DNA of 64,000 nucleotides from Micractinium sp. NFX-FRZ. Taxonomy: Eukaryota > Chlorophyta > Trebouxiophyceae > Chlorellales > Chlorellaceae. The stretch lies in NCBI GenBank assembly GCA_029339195.1, contig JAPTJF010000269.1:1-64000 (forward strand). Reading direction: 5' to 3'. The notes beneath the pieces were generated by a model. It searched no databases and had not been told where the DNA came from. It worked only from the letters and a program-made list of their open reading frames with translations. Of this stretch, positions 35,001-47,700 are shown piece after piece; position 1 is the first letter of the stretch, and every line of letters starts with the position of its first letter. The position numbers and the translations under genes were made by a program.

Positions 35001-37707
35001 GGCCTGGCCGCCCCCCAGCAGGCCTGCCAGTGTGGGGCTCACGTGTGCCTCGCTCCACTGCAGCATAACAGGGGACCAGGGTGGGGTGAGCGGCAAAGAC
35101 ATCAAGAAGTGGGTGCAGGAGCAGGGCTAGAGTTCGGGGGCCATGCCGGCCAGTGCACCACCCCAAGCAACCAACTTCTGCCAGCCCAGCCCAGTCGGCC
35201 AGCCTGGTGGCACACCCCACTAGGTTCCCTTCATGCAGCCAAGAGCGCACCTTGGGAGGCCAGGCGGGCCAGAAGAGGCGTCGGAAAGCGACCGGCAGCA
35301 GGCGGTACAGCGCCAGTACCGCCCGCACACACGCCGACGCCAGCTGGCTTGCCAGCCGCCGCAGCGCCAGGGCTGCCCGCGCTGCACTAGCTGCGACCAG
35401 GGCCATCAGTGCGCCCAGCTGCAACGGCTTGGGCTGGGCGGTGCCAGCTTCTGAGCGGCTCCCAGTGTTGGCTGGCGCATGCACAGGCGCCTGCAAGTCT
35501 GCTTGTGGCGCATGCCGTTCCGGCCGTGGCAGCAGCTCTCCCTGCCCATCCTGCCCCGACACCGGTGCTGACATGTCCCCGCCCTCTGCTTCCTCGCCGT
35601 CACTGCCGCTGCCGCTGCCGCTGCCGCTACTGCCCCTGCCTTCGTCTGCCGCCAGTGCCGCTCCCGGTGGCTGCTCCTCTTCCTCCTGCTGCCGCTCCAC
35701 ATGCTGCTTCAACCACACGCTCTCCTGCTGCATCCGCCGCTTCTCCTCCTCTTCCTCCTGCTGTTGCTGCTGTTGCTGCTGCTGCGGCGGCGGCGGCTGG
35801 GGCTGCGGCGGCTGCGTCTGCCCCTCTTGCCGCTGCCGCTCGTCCTCCTGATGCTGCTCCTCTTGCTGCTGCCACTCCTCTTGCTGCTGCTGCTCCCGTC
35901 GCCGCTCAACCGCCTGCGTCTGCTCCCGCTGCACCCCACGCCCCTCCCCCTCAGTCGCACCGCTCGTCGCCTGCAGCAGCTTCCCCAGCTGCGCTTCCCA
36001 GCGCACCGCCCTGGCCTGGGCCTCCTCAAAGGGACGGTGCAGCTGGTAGTCGAGCGCCACCGAGCTGTCCTGGTGCTGCTCCCACTCTGTGACAAACGTT
36101 TGCAGCTTTTCCAGAGACCTTGACAGCTGCAGGGTGGCGATCAATGACGGGAGCGGGGAGGGCAAGGCTCCCAGGAGTGAGGGGTGAGGGGGAGCAGCAC
36201 GTGACAGCCTCACCCTCCATGTGTTGTGAATAGCAGCAGCAAGCCGGGCTGAGTAGGCACGTGGCATGCAGGCCGCACAGGAGCCCGCTGCTCTTCCGCA
36301 CACCAGCAAGACAGCAGCAGCAGCATCCCTCCTCCCCCCCCCCCTCCCCCAAACCAACCAAGCCCAAGCGTAGCTGCTGCTTACCCCGCAGCCGCCCACC
36401 TGAACAGAAAACGTGTTGCCCAGCCGCAGCGTGTTGCTCCACGCCACGCCCTCCTGGCTGCGCACCAGCTGCTGCTGGCGCACGCGCACGCGCCGCTCAC
36501 CCCCCCCGCCTTGCTGCCCTCCTCTGGCGCTGCTGCTGCCACCCCCACTGCCATCGCCAGCAATAGCTGGCAGCGGAAGAGGCAGTTGTTCTGGCCCAGG
36601 CAGCGGCTCGAACCCTCCATACTTGTAAATGAGGGATCCATCAGGCTGACCCCGCACCGTCACCGACTCCCAGCGGAATGAGAAGGCGCTGGCAGCAATG
36701 TGCAGCGGGGCGCTGCCAGCAGCTTGCCCCGCTGGCCCCTGGGGGGCTGCTGCTGCCTGCCCATCAAAGCTGCCGCTGCTGCTGCTGTCGACGTCGCGGT
36801 CGCTGTCACTGTCGCTGCTGCTGGTGCTGGCAAGCTCTGCTGCAACGGAGCCCGCATCAGTGCCTGCGGTGGCACGCCGCCTGCGCTGCCGCCGCTCTGC
36901 CGCCGCTGCTGCGACGGCGGCAGCCTTGGCCAGCTTGGCAGCTTGCCGTCGCTGCCGACGTGTCAGCGCCTCCGCTTCGCCCGCTGTGCTGCTGCCACTG
37001 GCTGTGGTCGCGCCAGCTGCCGCTGCCGCTTCACCTGACAGCCCCTTAACTGCAGACTCGTAGCGCCACCACAGCTTGGGCTTGGCATCAAGCGCATCAA
37101 GCTCCTGCTGTGCTGCTGCATACTGCCAGCGGTCCAGGATGGCCTGGGCCTTGTCAGCAGGTAAGACCGCCAGCTTGATAGCAGTGCCGCCAAACGGCGT
37201 CTCTGGCCGAAGCTGCTTGCGTGCGGTGGCCGCCGCCTGAGTGGGTGTCTGGAAGCAGAACACCAGCTCCTCTCCTGGCAGCCCCACCACTGCCACGCCG
37301 TCGCACCAGTAGGGCAGCGGGGGGATGCGCGGCGCACGCCATGCTGCCGGCCTGGCCCCGTTGCCGCTGCTGCTGCGGGCGGTGCCGCCGCGCTTGCCGG
37401 GGCGGTCCACGATGCTGGTCCCAGTGCTGCTGTCGGTAGCGCTGCTGCTGCTGCCTTTGCCGCTGCCAGCCCTGCACCTCAAGCTGGCTAGACGCTGTGC
37501 CCCCAAGTGGAGCCTCCTCACCCCTGCGTGCTCAGGAGGCTTGCCGCTGCCACCGCCGGTGCTGCCTGCCGCCGCCTGGGTGGCCTGCCTGGAGGCTGTG
37601 GCCGCCAGGCGCAGAGTCCCGGCATTTGTGACGATTCCAAGCCCGACTGCGCTCCCCTGGACGGCTTGCAAGCTCCTGGGAGTGCCGGCAAAGGAGGAGC
37701 GCCGCAT
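32083..37707 (-). CDS. Organelle-type RNase III with dsRBD and a very long N-terminal region
   Basis: Nine exons agree in phase, 1001 residues: complement(36400-37707, 35251-36126, 34800-35057, 34480-34569, 34091-34200, 33625-33700, 32760-32857, 32414-32474, 32083-32211). The RNase III signature ERLEFLGDSVLG at about 817-828 and LADVFEALLGALYLDQ at about 892-907 carry the metal-binding acidic residues. A dsRNA-binding domain (RPQPRYIVRATSQRQFKAGL, KGSGGGFNKRDAEQAAARQAL) ends the protein. RNase III cuts double-stranded RNA, in organelles mainly rRNA, mRNA and intron precursors. The first ATG gives MRRSSFAGTPRSLQAVQ, transit-peptide-like. Residues ~110-470 are an unrecognised domain, then a Gln/Glu-rich coiled stretch and a hydrophobic amphipathic segment (ALMALVAASAARAALALRRL) near 670-715. 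The join of the two halves by intron 35058-35250 is supported only by phase and by the absence of a stop signal; two genes remain possible. Confidence 0.75.
33017..33095. repeat. Perfect 30-bp inverted repeat (hairpin) in an RNase III intron
   Basis: Arms 33017-33046 and 33066-33095 are exact reverse complements, separated by 19 nt. The hairpin lies in intron 32858-33624, so the pre-mRNA could fold a 30-bp GC-rich duplex. Confidence 0.95.
33291..33640. repeat. Minisatellite made from an exon end plus its 5' splice site
   Basis: Six intronic units begin at about 33291, 33331, 33372, 33424, 33475 and 33528 (41-52 bp spacing), with a seventh copy at 33617 forming the true exon end. On the minus strand each reads roughly GTACCTCGACCAGGTGGGTG, i.e. 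the codons for YLDQ followed by the donor. Copies degrade with distance from the exon. Confidence 0.9.
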
Positions 37708-37929
37708 GGAATTTGGGGCAGGGCCCAAGTAACTATGCCCTGGGTGCGCTCAAGGTGTCTCCCATGTGGTAGGCGGCCGCCGGTCGCCCGCAAACGGCGA
37801 TTCACGGTGGGAAATTCAGAGCAGCCAGGTGGAGCCAGCTCAGTGGCAGTGCAAAAACCAACTCTGATCGCACCACTTTCCCCCGAATCAGTTACATTAT
37901 TTAGATTGTCCAGCTCTACTCGAAATTGC
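37708..37929. promoter_or_regulatory. Divergent promoter, RNase III / UBZ-SAM genes
   Basis: 222 bp between the two ATGs. The plus-strand frame is open here from upstream, but nothing shows that it is translated before the ATG at 37930. Confidence 0.5.
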
Positions 37930-40635
37930 ATGTCTCGGCTGGCGCTCAAGTCGCAAGGGCAGCCGCGAGCAAAGAACTTTGGGGCTCTCAGCCTCCCCAG
38001 GCGGCCGGGTGCCGGCCCCCAGCAACAGCATAGGGCAGGAACCAGCACAGCACAAGGAGGCAGCTGCCCCGCCTCCACCGGTGGCACTAGCGGCAGCGTC
38101 CCGCCTGCTGCCGCCGCTGCAGCACCGGCTACCTCCTCCGACAGCTGGGGCTCTTCCAGCGACGATGAGGGCAATGGCGGCGTGGATACCGGAGGTGTGC
38201 AGAAGGGAACCCGCCAGAAGCAGCAGCAGAAGCAGAAGCAGAAGCATGGAAATTTGCCGCCCTGCAGCCGCCAGACACCGGCCAGCACGCCACCGCTGGC
38301 ACCTGTGAGCGGCGGCAAGCAGCCTGCGCCATCTCAGCGCAGCAACCCGATCAGCGAGCTGTATGATGTCAGCGAGGGCAGCAGTGATGACGACGATGAC
38401 GCTTTCAAAGCAGCCAAGCCGGGAAATACTCCAGGTGCGGCGGTGGCGTCGCAAGTGCAGCACCCACAAACGGTACCGGCATCGCCAGGGTGCCCCATCT
38501 GTGGCAGCAGGCTGCACAGCATGAGTCCAGATCAACGGCAGCAGCACGTGAATGCCTGCTGCGATGCGGCAGCAGGGGAGGCTGGGGTCGCAGCGCCGTC
38601 CGCCCAGCAGCAGCAGCAGCAGCAGCAGGGGCCAGGGGCCGTGTCCGCTCAGCGCCCCTGCTTCCAGCAACAGCAGCAGCCTCCTGCGCCACAGCAGCAG
38701 CAGCAGCAGCAGCAAGCACCGAGTGGGCAGAAGTGGTGGGTGCCACAAAAGGTACGCCAGGAAGCGGTGTCTGCTTCAGGCAATGCCAGGACGTCGGGAG
38801 TCCAGCAAGCAGCAGCAGCAGCAGCAGCCATGGATTGGCAGCCTCCTGCGCCGCTACAGCAGCAGCAACAGCAGCCTGCTGGCAAGCCTGTGCTGCCAGC
38901 AACCAATGCTGCGCAGCTGCTGCCGCCGGCAGCACAACAGCAGCAGCAGCCGCAGGGGCAGCAGTTGCTAGGTGACCCTTCAGGACGCCAACAGCTGCCC
39001 CGTCCAAAAGGGCAGCCTCCTCATCCTCCCCCACTTCCTGAGCCCCCACAGCAGCGGCAGCAGCAGCATCAACAGCAGCAGCAGCTACCGCAGCTCCAGC
39101 CCCCGCAGCCCAAGCAGCAGTCTTGCAAGGTGTGCGGCGCCAGCCTGTCGCACATGCAGCTGCAGCAGCAAGTGGCACACGTGAAGGCGTGCATGGCTGG
39201 CAGGGGGCGCGGCAGCGGCCGGCCTGCCAAGCAGCAGCAGCAGCAGCAGCAGCAGCCGGCTGTGGTGACCACAGCGCCCCAGCAGCAGCAGCAGCAGCAG
39301 GCAGATGGCAGCGGCCTGCAGCAGATGGACCTCGGGCAGTGGCTCAAGGTGAGCGGGAAGGAGCGGCTGGGTGTGGGGTAGGGTAGGACCTCGCACAGAC
39401 TTGGTAGAAAACCCGCTCTGCTTTAGAAAGTTGTAGCAGCCGCGCCCGTGTGGTGAAAGTGAAAGTGAAAGTCAGGGGGGATTCACACGTGTGTTGCACC
39501 GTGCCTGATCTCCACTGTCTGAACATCACCACCGCCGGCTGCTTCACATGCCACACGCACACAACCAACCGTTAAGTGTCTGGTCGTGCAGGCGCTGGGG
39601 CTGGAGCGGTACCACGCCACTTTTGTGGAGCAGGAGGTTGACCTGACCTGCATCCACGCTGTGAGCGCTGAGGAGCTCAGCAGCATTGGCATCACCGACC
39701 GCCTGCACCAGGTGGGCTGGTTGATGGAGCGGCGGCAGCACGGGAGGACACGGGGGGGCCATGAATGGGGTTGAGCAAGCAGGGTGGGGCGGGGCTGGGG
39801 ACTGCATGCTGCCAGGCCTGCAATGGACGCCTGCCGGGGAAAACTTGGGTCACTCTGCCTGGTTGAACTTGGCTCACTCGCCTTGCCGGAACCGCAGGTG
39901 CGCCTTGTGCAAGCAGCAGAGGCGCTGGCTTCAGAGTTGGGCCTGCGGCGTCTGGGGCAGCGACGGCCCAGGGAAGTTGGCGGCGGTGGGGACGGCAGGC
40001 CACCTGCCGCAAAGAAGCAGAAGCAGCTGACGCTGGCGCCGGCAGCAGCAGGGGCAGCGGCCGCCAAGGGCGCTGCGAATGCAGCGGCAGCGGCAGCCCA
40101 GCCGGCGGAACAGCTTCTGCCCTCTGGTGTTTACTGCCAACAGCAGCAGCAGCGGCGGCAGGACTTGCAGGACAGCAGCATGCGGGAGGCACGGCCACGC
40201 CCTGAGGAGCGCGCCCTGCTAGCCAGCCTGTACCCACCGCTGCCGCAGCAGCCCCAGCCGGCACAGCGCACGCCGCAGCTAGCGCGCGGCAGGGCTGCCT
40301 CCCGTGCCCTCCCCGCTGCCGCCTCGCTCTGGTCAGGCGCAGCAGCCTGCGCTGAGGTGGCACCCACGCTGGGCGCCCGCCTGGCACAGCGTGAGGCCGC
40401 AGATCCAGAGGCAGCAGCAGCCAAGCGGCAGCCGCTGGAGCGCGGCGGCACCGCCTACCCGGTGGGCGAGGAGAGCCGTGCGCTCAAGCGTGTGCGCCTG
40501 GATGCGCTGCGCCAGGAGCTGCGCACGCACGAGGAAACGGTGGCGGGGCTGCGGGCGATGATTGCGCAGCTGGAGCGGGAGGTGGGCGAGGCGGGGCCAG
40601 GACCTGGTGCAAGGCCTGGTGCCGGCGGCTCCTGA
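37930..40635 (+). CDS. Protein with two UBZ4-like zinc fingers, a SAM domain and polyglutamine
   Basis: Exons 37930-39348, 39592-39711 and 39898-40635 agree in phase, 758 residues. Two fingers have identical C-x2-C-x14-H-x3-C spacing: C188/C191/H206/C210 and C399/C402/H417/C421, like the UBZ4 type (RAD18, SLX4, SNM1) that binds ubiquitin. A SAM domain spans about 467-525 (DLGQWLKALGLERYHATFVE, AVSAEELSSIGITD). The sequence between is rich in Gln from CAG runs. A basic KKQKQ patch, Ala/Gln-rich sequence and a C-terminal coiled coil (RLDALRQELRTHEETVAGL) follow. Plant SNM1-like DNA cross-link nucleases combine SAM and UBZ-type modules with a metallo-beta-lactamase, but no nuclease domain is present here. 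A DNA-repair or ubiquitin-scaffold role in the nucleus is an inference. The start was chosen as the first ATG after the divergent promoter; an upstream in-frame ATG at 37735 would add 65 residues. Confidence 0.8.
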
Positions 40636-40740
40636 GGGACAGCGCAGGGTTTAGCAGACTTGATGACCTGCTGTCATGCGTGCACCCTGCCCCTTGTATA
40701 CACACCCTGCTCGGTATTGACTCAGCCAGGCGGTTGCGGT

Positions 40741-40745
40741 TGTAA
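40741..40745 (+). terminator. TGTAA polyadenylation signal of the UBZ-SAM gene
   Basis: Plus-strand TGTAA 105 nt after the stop codon. Confidence 0.65.
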
Positions 40746-40963
40746 GACTCAAAAGACTGAAAAGTCACACAACCTTGCGGCGGAGGAGGGCGCGGCGGCT
40801 CTGGCGGAAGGTGTGCAGTCGGTCACTGACGTCAGCCGCCCCGTCTGGGACACCTCCTTAGTATGCATAACTTTTGGTGATGTCAACATGTATGAACAGA
40901 CATGTTTGCTGCTTTCGCCCTGCGCCCTGTGCCTCATTTGTGTTGCAAACCGTCATGTTGGCT

Positions 40964-40968
40964 TTACA
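40964..40968 (-). terminator. Candidate TGTAA polyadenylation signal of the OPR-PPR-cyclin gene
   Basis: Minus-strand TGTAA about 780 nt past the stop codon; the only one seen in this 3' region. Confidence 0.45.
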
Positions 40969-41745
40969 GATAGTGAGAGGTAATGCAGGCACGCTAGTCG
41001 GGTGCCTGTGCAGGTAGCACGGGGCTGAAGGTTGCAGCGCGGACAGCCGTTCAATCACGGGTGCAGCGCCGCCCTTCCGAGCGCCTCCAGCAAGTCAGAA
41101 CAGGAAAAGGACGTGGCAGGCACAGGCGGTTGGCAAATTGTGCGTCGAGGTGCATGGGGCCGAGTAATGTTGACGTTGCACTTAGTCGGAGCAAAGAGGG
41201 AAAGGTTGAGGGTTGCTTAGTGTGTGCAATCGAGATATGGGCGGGCAGAGGAAGCCACAGGGCAACGCCGGTGGGTGCCAAGAACCACTCGGGGCTTGTC
41301 ACTAAGTCAAAGCATGGAGATGCAGGTAGGGGAGTGGGCGGGCTTCTGGGCGCGGCAAAAAGCGACCCACCATGAGCCGGCATGGGGCAGAGGAGAGCGG
41401 GGGAGCAGAAAGCAGTGGTGAAAAGGATGCATTGCAGGCCACTTGGGTGGGGCCTCACTTGCCCTGTTGAATCATTGGGTTGCCCACCGAAGGCGATGCA
41501 AGAGTGGGTGGGGGATTGCAGCTGGTTTGCAGCGCCGCGGCCCCTGTCGCAGGGGCACAGGCGCACGTGCCACGAACATGCATTGAGATGTGTGCTCCCA
41601 CAGGAGGGAGCTGTGCAAAGGTTGGTGCACAGATGTGTTGGAAAGAAGACTTTGTCTTTCTTTGAATAGTGTGGCCGTGCCGGGACGCAGCCTTCATTGG
41701 CTCGTCTTGCAGCGAGGGAGGGGAGCGGGCACCTGGGGCTCCAGC

Positions 41746-44700
41746 TCAGGAGAAGACCGCCTGGGTGACGGTGCTGCCGTACGATGCAGCCTTCTGCAGC
41801 GCGCGCAGCGCGGCTGAGAACTGCGGCAGACAAGGGAGGCGGAGTGGCCGTGCGCACCGTCAACGCGTCTGTCGCAGCGTGCGCAGCGCGGCAGGGAATT
41901 CATGGAGCGGCGGGCAAGGGGTGGTGCAGAGGGCACACGGGCGGGCGGGCCACCAGGCTGGCCTGCCAAAGCCGCAGCACTGCCTCCCGTCTCCCACCAC
42001 ACACAGCCCACAGCCCCCGCTGGCTGCCACCACCCGCCTCACCTCTGGGTGCTCTCCCACTCGGAAGCCGGAGAGCTGCTCCAGCACGGCGGGCCAGTAG
42101 GGCGCCACACCACGCTCCTCACGGGCGACGTACAGCGCCGCGGCGGCCTGCAGGGTTGGGTCGTGGTTTGGGGAGCGTGGTGAGCGGCGTGAATTGCTGG
42201 GGTGGCTGCACCAGCCGACATGCTGGCTGACTGACTGGGCGCCTGCCGGCCTGCCTGCCTGCCTGGCTGGCTGGTCCGTTCCCTGTACAGGAGGCAGGTA
42301 GAAACCAACAGAACCATGCCAGCCAGCCATGCAGCCAGCCCCACGGTCTACACGCCCCATACGTACGGGAGACCCGCCCACCCACTACCCCCCTGCCAGG
42401 CTGGACCCCTCCTGCTGCCAGGCTGGCATGGTGGGACCAGCGCTGACCTGGATGCTGGGCGGGTAGGCAAAGCAGAAGGGTTCGCCCTCCAGCAGGAGCT
42501 GGTGCAGGCGGCGCAGGGAGTCGCCCAGCTGTGCCTGCAAGGGGGGCGTGGCAGAGAATGGAAGCAGGAGGAGAGTGGGGAGCAGGAGGAGAGTGGGAAC
42601 TGGGAGGCGCGAGGCAGGGCGGCATGTGCTGGCGGGGCCGGGCTTGACGCACGTCTGAGGCATAAGACCAATAGGCTCACAGCACAGTACCCCTGCCGAC
42701 CTGGTCAGCCACGCTGCACTGCACTGCACAGCACAGCACAGCACAGCACAGCACAGCACCCCTGCTGACCTGGTCGCCCACGCTGCACTGCAGCCGGTCG
42801 ACGTAGGCCTTCCAGCAGTGCAGGGCTGCAGGGGGGCGGGGGTGGGTGGGGAGTCGCGGTTGCACTAGTGAGAGGGTGTGTGGAAGGCAGGCATGGGGGG
42901 CAGTGCGGCAGGCGTGCAGGGCGCTTGGCACGGCGGGGTGCACGGAACCCGGCGGCGGGGCGGGCACGTGCCAGACTGAAGCAGAGTGCAATAGGCCCCG
43001 CCGTGCCTGCACCTTCCCCTGCTGCCCTTCCTGCATCTCCCCTGCCTGCCCCGCCTGCCCCTGCCCTGCCCCTGCCGTCCGCACCTGAGACACAGGTGGT
43101 GTCTCCCTGCAGGGCCGCCCTGAGCTGTTCCACCTCAGCAGCCAGTGCATCCTCAGGCAGCGCTCCCGTCGCCTGCACCGTCATCTGCACAGCACAGCAT
43201 GGCACAGCACGGCACAGCACAGCGTGACGAGATGCGGCGGAGTGGCAGGGGTGGGGCGAGGAGGGGACATCAAGCCCCCTCAACAGCAGCAGCAGCAGCA
43301 GCATCCTGTGCACCCGCCCTCCACACTCAATGGTGCACATGCACTAGCACCCACCTCGGGGTGGAGCTGCTCTGCCAGGGTGGCAGCTCCCAGCGGGATG
43401 CCTTCTTGCTCGGCAGCCAGGGCCACGCAAGCAGCGGCCAGGGCCGCATCCATTCGTGTGCGATGCCCGGCGGCGGCGGAGCGGTCCAACAAGACGATCG
43501 CTGCAGGGGGAGAGGCGGGCGGAGAGAGCAGGGGTTGGCAGTGTGTTGGGTAGTGTTCCATTTGGAGGACAGGGTGCCCGGAGAGGGAACAGAGGCAGGG
43601 GGGTGAGCAGGCCGGGCACTCTCAGCGTGCATACAGGGCATGCAGGGCGTGAGGCTTGGGCCAGCGAGTGGGCACACGCGCCTCGGATGGAACCAACATG
43701 ACCTGCGCGCGACCGCAGCACGCAGGGAGCAGGGTGTGCAGGCGTGCAGCAGCAAGTGCCCCCCACCTGAGACCCAGAGCTGCCCAGGTGTGGCCTCATG
43801 CTGGGCCACCGCCCCGCCACTGGCCAGGTGCTGCACAGCTTCTGCCAGCTCCCGGCGCCGCTGCCCCGAATAGCCAGCGCCAGGCTGCAGGCCGGGTGCG
43901 TCAGGCTGCGTCGGGTGGGTCGCCTCATAAGCGTGGATGCGAGAGAGGGTCTGCAGGGGGCATGGGTAGGCGGGCACAGAGGCAGGCAGGCAGGCAGGGA
44001 GTCGGGCAGGGTGGAGGGGCCAACAGCGAGCATAGGCGCATCCACCATGCTGATTGTTGAGGCCACACCATGCCACTTCAAACGCACCGCGATGCACCAT
44101 GTTGCATTAAAAAAAAAAAAAAACTGTGTTGACTATGCCAGCCAACCAACCTGAGCGCCCTCCTCCTGCAGCTGCGCCTCCAGCTGCTGCGCCGCGGGCG
44201 GCAGGGCCTGAGCAGCACGCCCCTCGCCGCCGCCGTCGGCAGACATGGCGGCACGCGCGTGGCCGATGAACGCTTGGTCCCACTCCTTGAACGATTCTGC
44301 AGCGAGCATGACATCGCACAAACATAAACAAGCAGGTTGAGGCTAATAATCAATTTGTCCCCCCTGTAAAGCCGTTGCCTTGGAGTCTGCATAACAGTTT
44401 TCTCTGTGCAAGCGGGCAAGCGTTTACCTGTGAAGAGCCACTTCTTGACCATGAACGTGGATGATTCCATGCGCTTGGCCCGCCCATCCTCATAAGTCAC
44501 TCGGAAGGGGGCCTTGCGCAGCAGCAGGCTGGCACCCAGGGCGCCCTTCAGTTCTGCCGCCAGCATGGCGGCGGGGCCGCTGCCGCCGTCGCCCGCCTCG
44601 TCGCCCTCGGCTGCAGGCAGGGGTTGAGCAGGGTGGGGGGAGGGAGAGGTTGGTAATGGTACACACCTCACTGGCGAGAAGCTGAAACATTTTCAGCTCT

Positions 44701-47700
44701 TATGCATGGTGGGCGGGCACACGTACACGCACGCACGCACACACTTACTGTTCATGATGCAGACGCGTTTGCTTTCGTCCAGCAGCGTGGGTGCGCTGCT
44801 GTTGCCGACCGCGCCACGCATGTCGTGCAGCCAGCGGTGCATGCACAGCAGGCCGGTGCCCAGGTGGCGCGCCCGCAGGTCCACCTTCAACAGGCGCCCA
44901 GAAATGGTGACGCGGGCGGGGGCCAGCCAACCGTTGCTGCGAGAGCAGCAGGGGAGGAGGGCGATCAGGGGTGGTTGGGCCAGGCTGATGGAGCAGGCGG
45001 TGCGGCACAGCAGCGTGGCGTGATTTGAGCACACTACAGGACAGCATGCTAGTGTTGCCGTCAAGCAAGAAGCCTGCAGATGGCCGCCCCGCACGCCCAC
45101 CTGAGCGCCGCGTTGAAGAGGGACAGCGCGGATCCCTGAGCCCAGCCCAGGCCAGAGCACCAGAGGGCATCCACCACCAAGCTCACCAGCTCACCGCTCG
45201 GCACAAGGCTGCGGCGGTGAACAGAGAGGGTAGAGGAGATACGGTTGGGGGGCACGGTGGCAGAGGGCGGAGGGAGGTGGGCAGGTGGGTGGGTGGGCTG
45301 AGCACAGCAGGGGCACGGGCACCGGGTGGCCACGACATGCCGTGCAGCCTGCCACAGCATGACCCTTCCCCTATCCCCGCCAGCTCAGCTGCTGCAAGCT
45401 CAGCTCACCCTGCTGCCAGCATGGCATCGTACTCGGCCGCCCCAGCAGCCCACTGCCCCGCGCTGCAGTGCGCCTGCACCAGCGCCAGGTATGTGTCGGC
45501 GGAGGGCTGCACCCCGTGGCGGGCCAAGCAGGCAAAAGCACGGCGGGCCTGCGCAAGAGGAGCAGGGGCGGGGTGGGGGGTGGGGGTGGGGGTGGGGGGC
45601 CGGGATGCGCCACAGGATCAAGGGGGAGTGACACAGCGCCACCCACAACAAGTTTGATGTCAGCAGCAAAACCCCACAGTTCCCTTCAACAGCAGCAGCC
45701 GCAGCCAACAGGGGGCGCAGCAGCCGACAGCAGGCAGCAGGCAGCGGGCGGCAGGCGCCGCACCTCGCTGACCGCGCCGCCTGCGGCGCAGGCCGCCATC
45801 GCCGTGTTCACTTCCTCCAAACTGGGGCTGCCTCCCGCGTCCTCCACCGCTCCGAGGACGAGCAGGGACAGGTCCCACCAGCCCTGGTCACGGCACGCCT
45901 CATGCACCGACAACAGCGCTTTGCCAGGTGGCGCTCCCGCCGGGGCGGCGGCCTCAGCCTGCTCTGCCAGCCCCACTGCTAGCTCTGCAAGCTCCGGCGC
46001 TGCGTGCTGCCGCCGCAGCGCGCCCAGCAGCGACACAAAAGTGCCTGCTGTGGGCGCCACGCCAGCCTGGCACATGTGGTCATACGCTGACTGGGCGGCG
46101 GTTGGGCTGCCCGCGGCACAGGCCCGCTCAATCACGGCGTTGAAGAGCTGCAGCATAAGGGGTTGGCACGAGAGTGGTTGCCAAATTGGCGCTCCTGGGG
46201 CCAGACAGGGGGGGCACGCAGAGCAGGGCAAGCAGGCAACTCCAGAGCAGACAAGCGCTTGCAGGGCAGCTTGTGCTGCTGCTACTACCCGCCACACGCC
46301 ACCCCGCCGCCACAATCCTCCTCACCTCGGCATCAGCGCCCCCCGAGGCGCCGCCGCCGCCCTGCGCCCCCGCCGTCATGCTGGCAAGCACCGCGTCTGC
46401 CGCCTCCCAGGCGCCCCGCTGCATGTGCACCTCCAGCACAGCGCGAGCAGCAGCGGGGGAGGGCTCCAGACCCAGTGCCAGCATATTGGCGTACGCATCT
46501 AGGGCCACATCGGCCTGCCCGCTCCTGCACAAGGCAGGCACAAATTGGCCAGTTAATAACACGGATCATAAGTAAAGACCAAGAGGACGGGGGGTGGTGA
46601 TGCAAGGGGCGGGGGGTGGGGCGGCAGCATGGCAGGCGCTGGGCGGGATGCAGGCCGCATGCAGCAGATGCGTGGCAATGCAGGCCAGGGTTGCCAGCCC
46701 CGCCCGCCTGCAAGTCGTCTCAGCCCTGCGCCCTGGGCTGCTTGCCTGCAGAAGGCCTCCACCAGCGCCGAGTGCACCTCCTGGCTGTCCTCCCCCCGCT
46801 CCTTCAGCTCGGCGAACAAGCGCACCGCCTGCAGCAGCAGCAGCAGCAGCCGGGCGATATCAAGACACAGCAGGCAAAGCTGAGTTGGCAGCTGACAGCA
46901 GGCCCGTGGGGCAGTGCGTGCGCTGGTGAAAGGCTTCTTCTGTGTTTCACAAAGGAACAGGTGCAAGCTTGACTACCCGCCCGCCCACCCGCCCACCTGC
47001 TTGGGCTTGCGCCAGCTGCCAAACAGCCTGATCATTGTGGCATAGGCGGCAGGGGTGCAGAGGTGCGCCAGCGGGCTGTCGGCGGCCAGGCTGCGCAGCC
47101 ACTCAAAGAGCTGCAGAGCCCTGCAGGCCAGAAGGGAAGGGCGTGTGAGGGCAGGGGGAGGCTATAATTTTAAGATGAACGAGGAATCCACGAGTGACAC
47201 CTCCTATCAACCACAGGCGCAAGGTTCGAGTGAGCCGGAGATGCGAGCTCCAAGCGGGGGCTGCATGGGGGGCGATGCCTGGTGGCAAGGACACGCTCCC
47301 CGGGCATGCAGTGCGGTGCCTCCTCATATTCCCACCTCAGCCCACCCAGCCGGCTGATACATGCCCCTTCATCCACCCCACCCGCCCTCAGGCTGCCGCC
47401 CACACAAAGTGGTCCCAATCCCACCTGGCAGCCGTGGTCGGGCTGTCAAGCTGGCACAGCAGGTCCAGCACGCCAGCTGCGTCCCAGTCTGCCAGCCAGG
47501 CGGGCGCCACGTCAGCCACCGCCTCGTCGGCAGGCAGCAGCGCCAGCTTGCGCCGCACCTCCTCCACTGGAGGCAATGACGGCAGGGGGGAGAGCGTGGG
47601 TTGGGGCGAATCAGGCAGATGTGGCAACAACATTTGGGCGGGTGGAAGATGCGGTGATACGCACGTGGGGTGCACCCCGGGAGACCAGCCACCTGCCGGC

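Larger units (their letters stand above)
40636..41745. other. Convergent 3' intergenic region
   Basis: About 1.1 kb between convergent genes. TGTAA at 40741-40745 (plus) and the minus-strand TGTAA at 40964-40968 fit the two 3' ends. No coding sequence is supported. Confidence 0.55.

Noticed and set aside
37708..37728. Start of the RNase III-type protein at 37728
   Set aside because: That codon is TTG; the first ATG in frame is at 37707 and begins a presequence-like segment.
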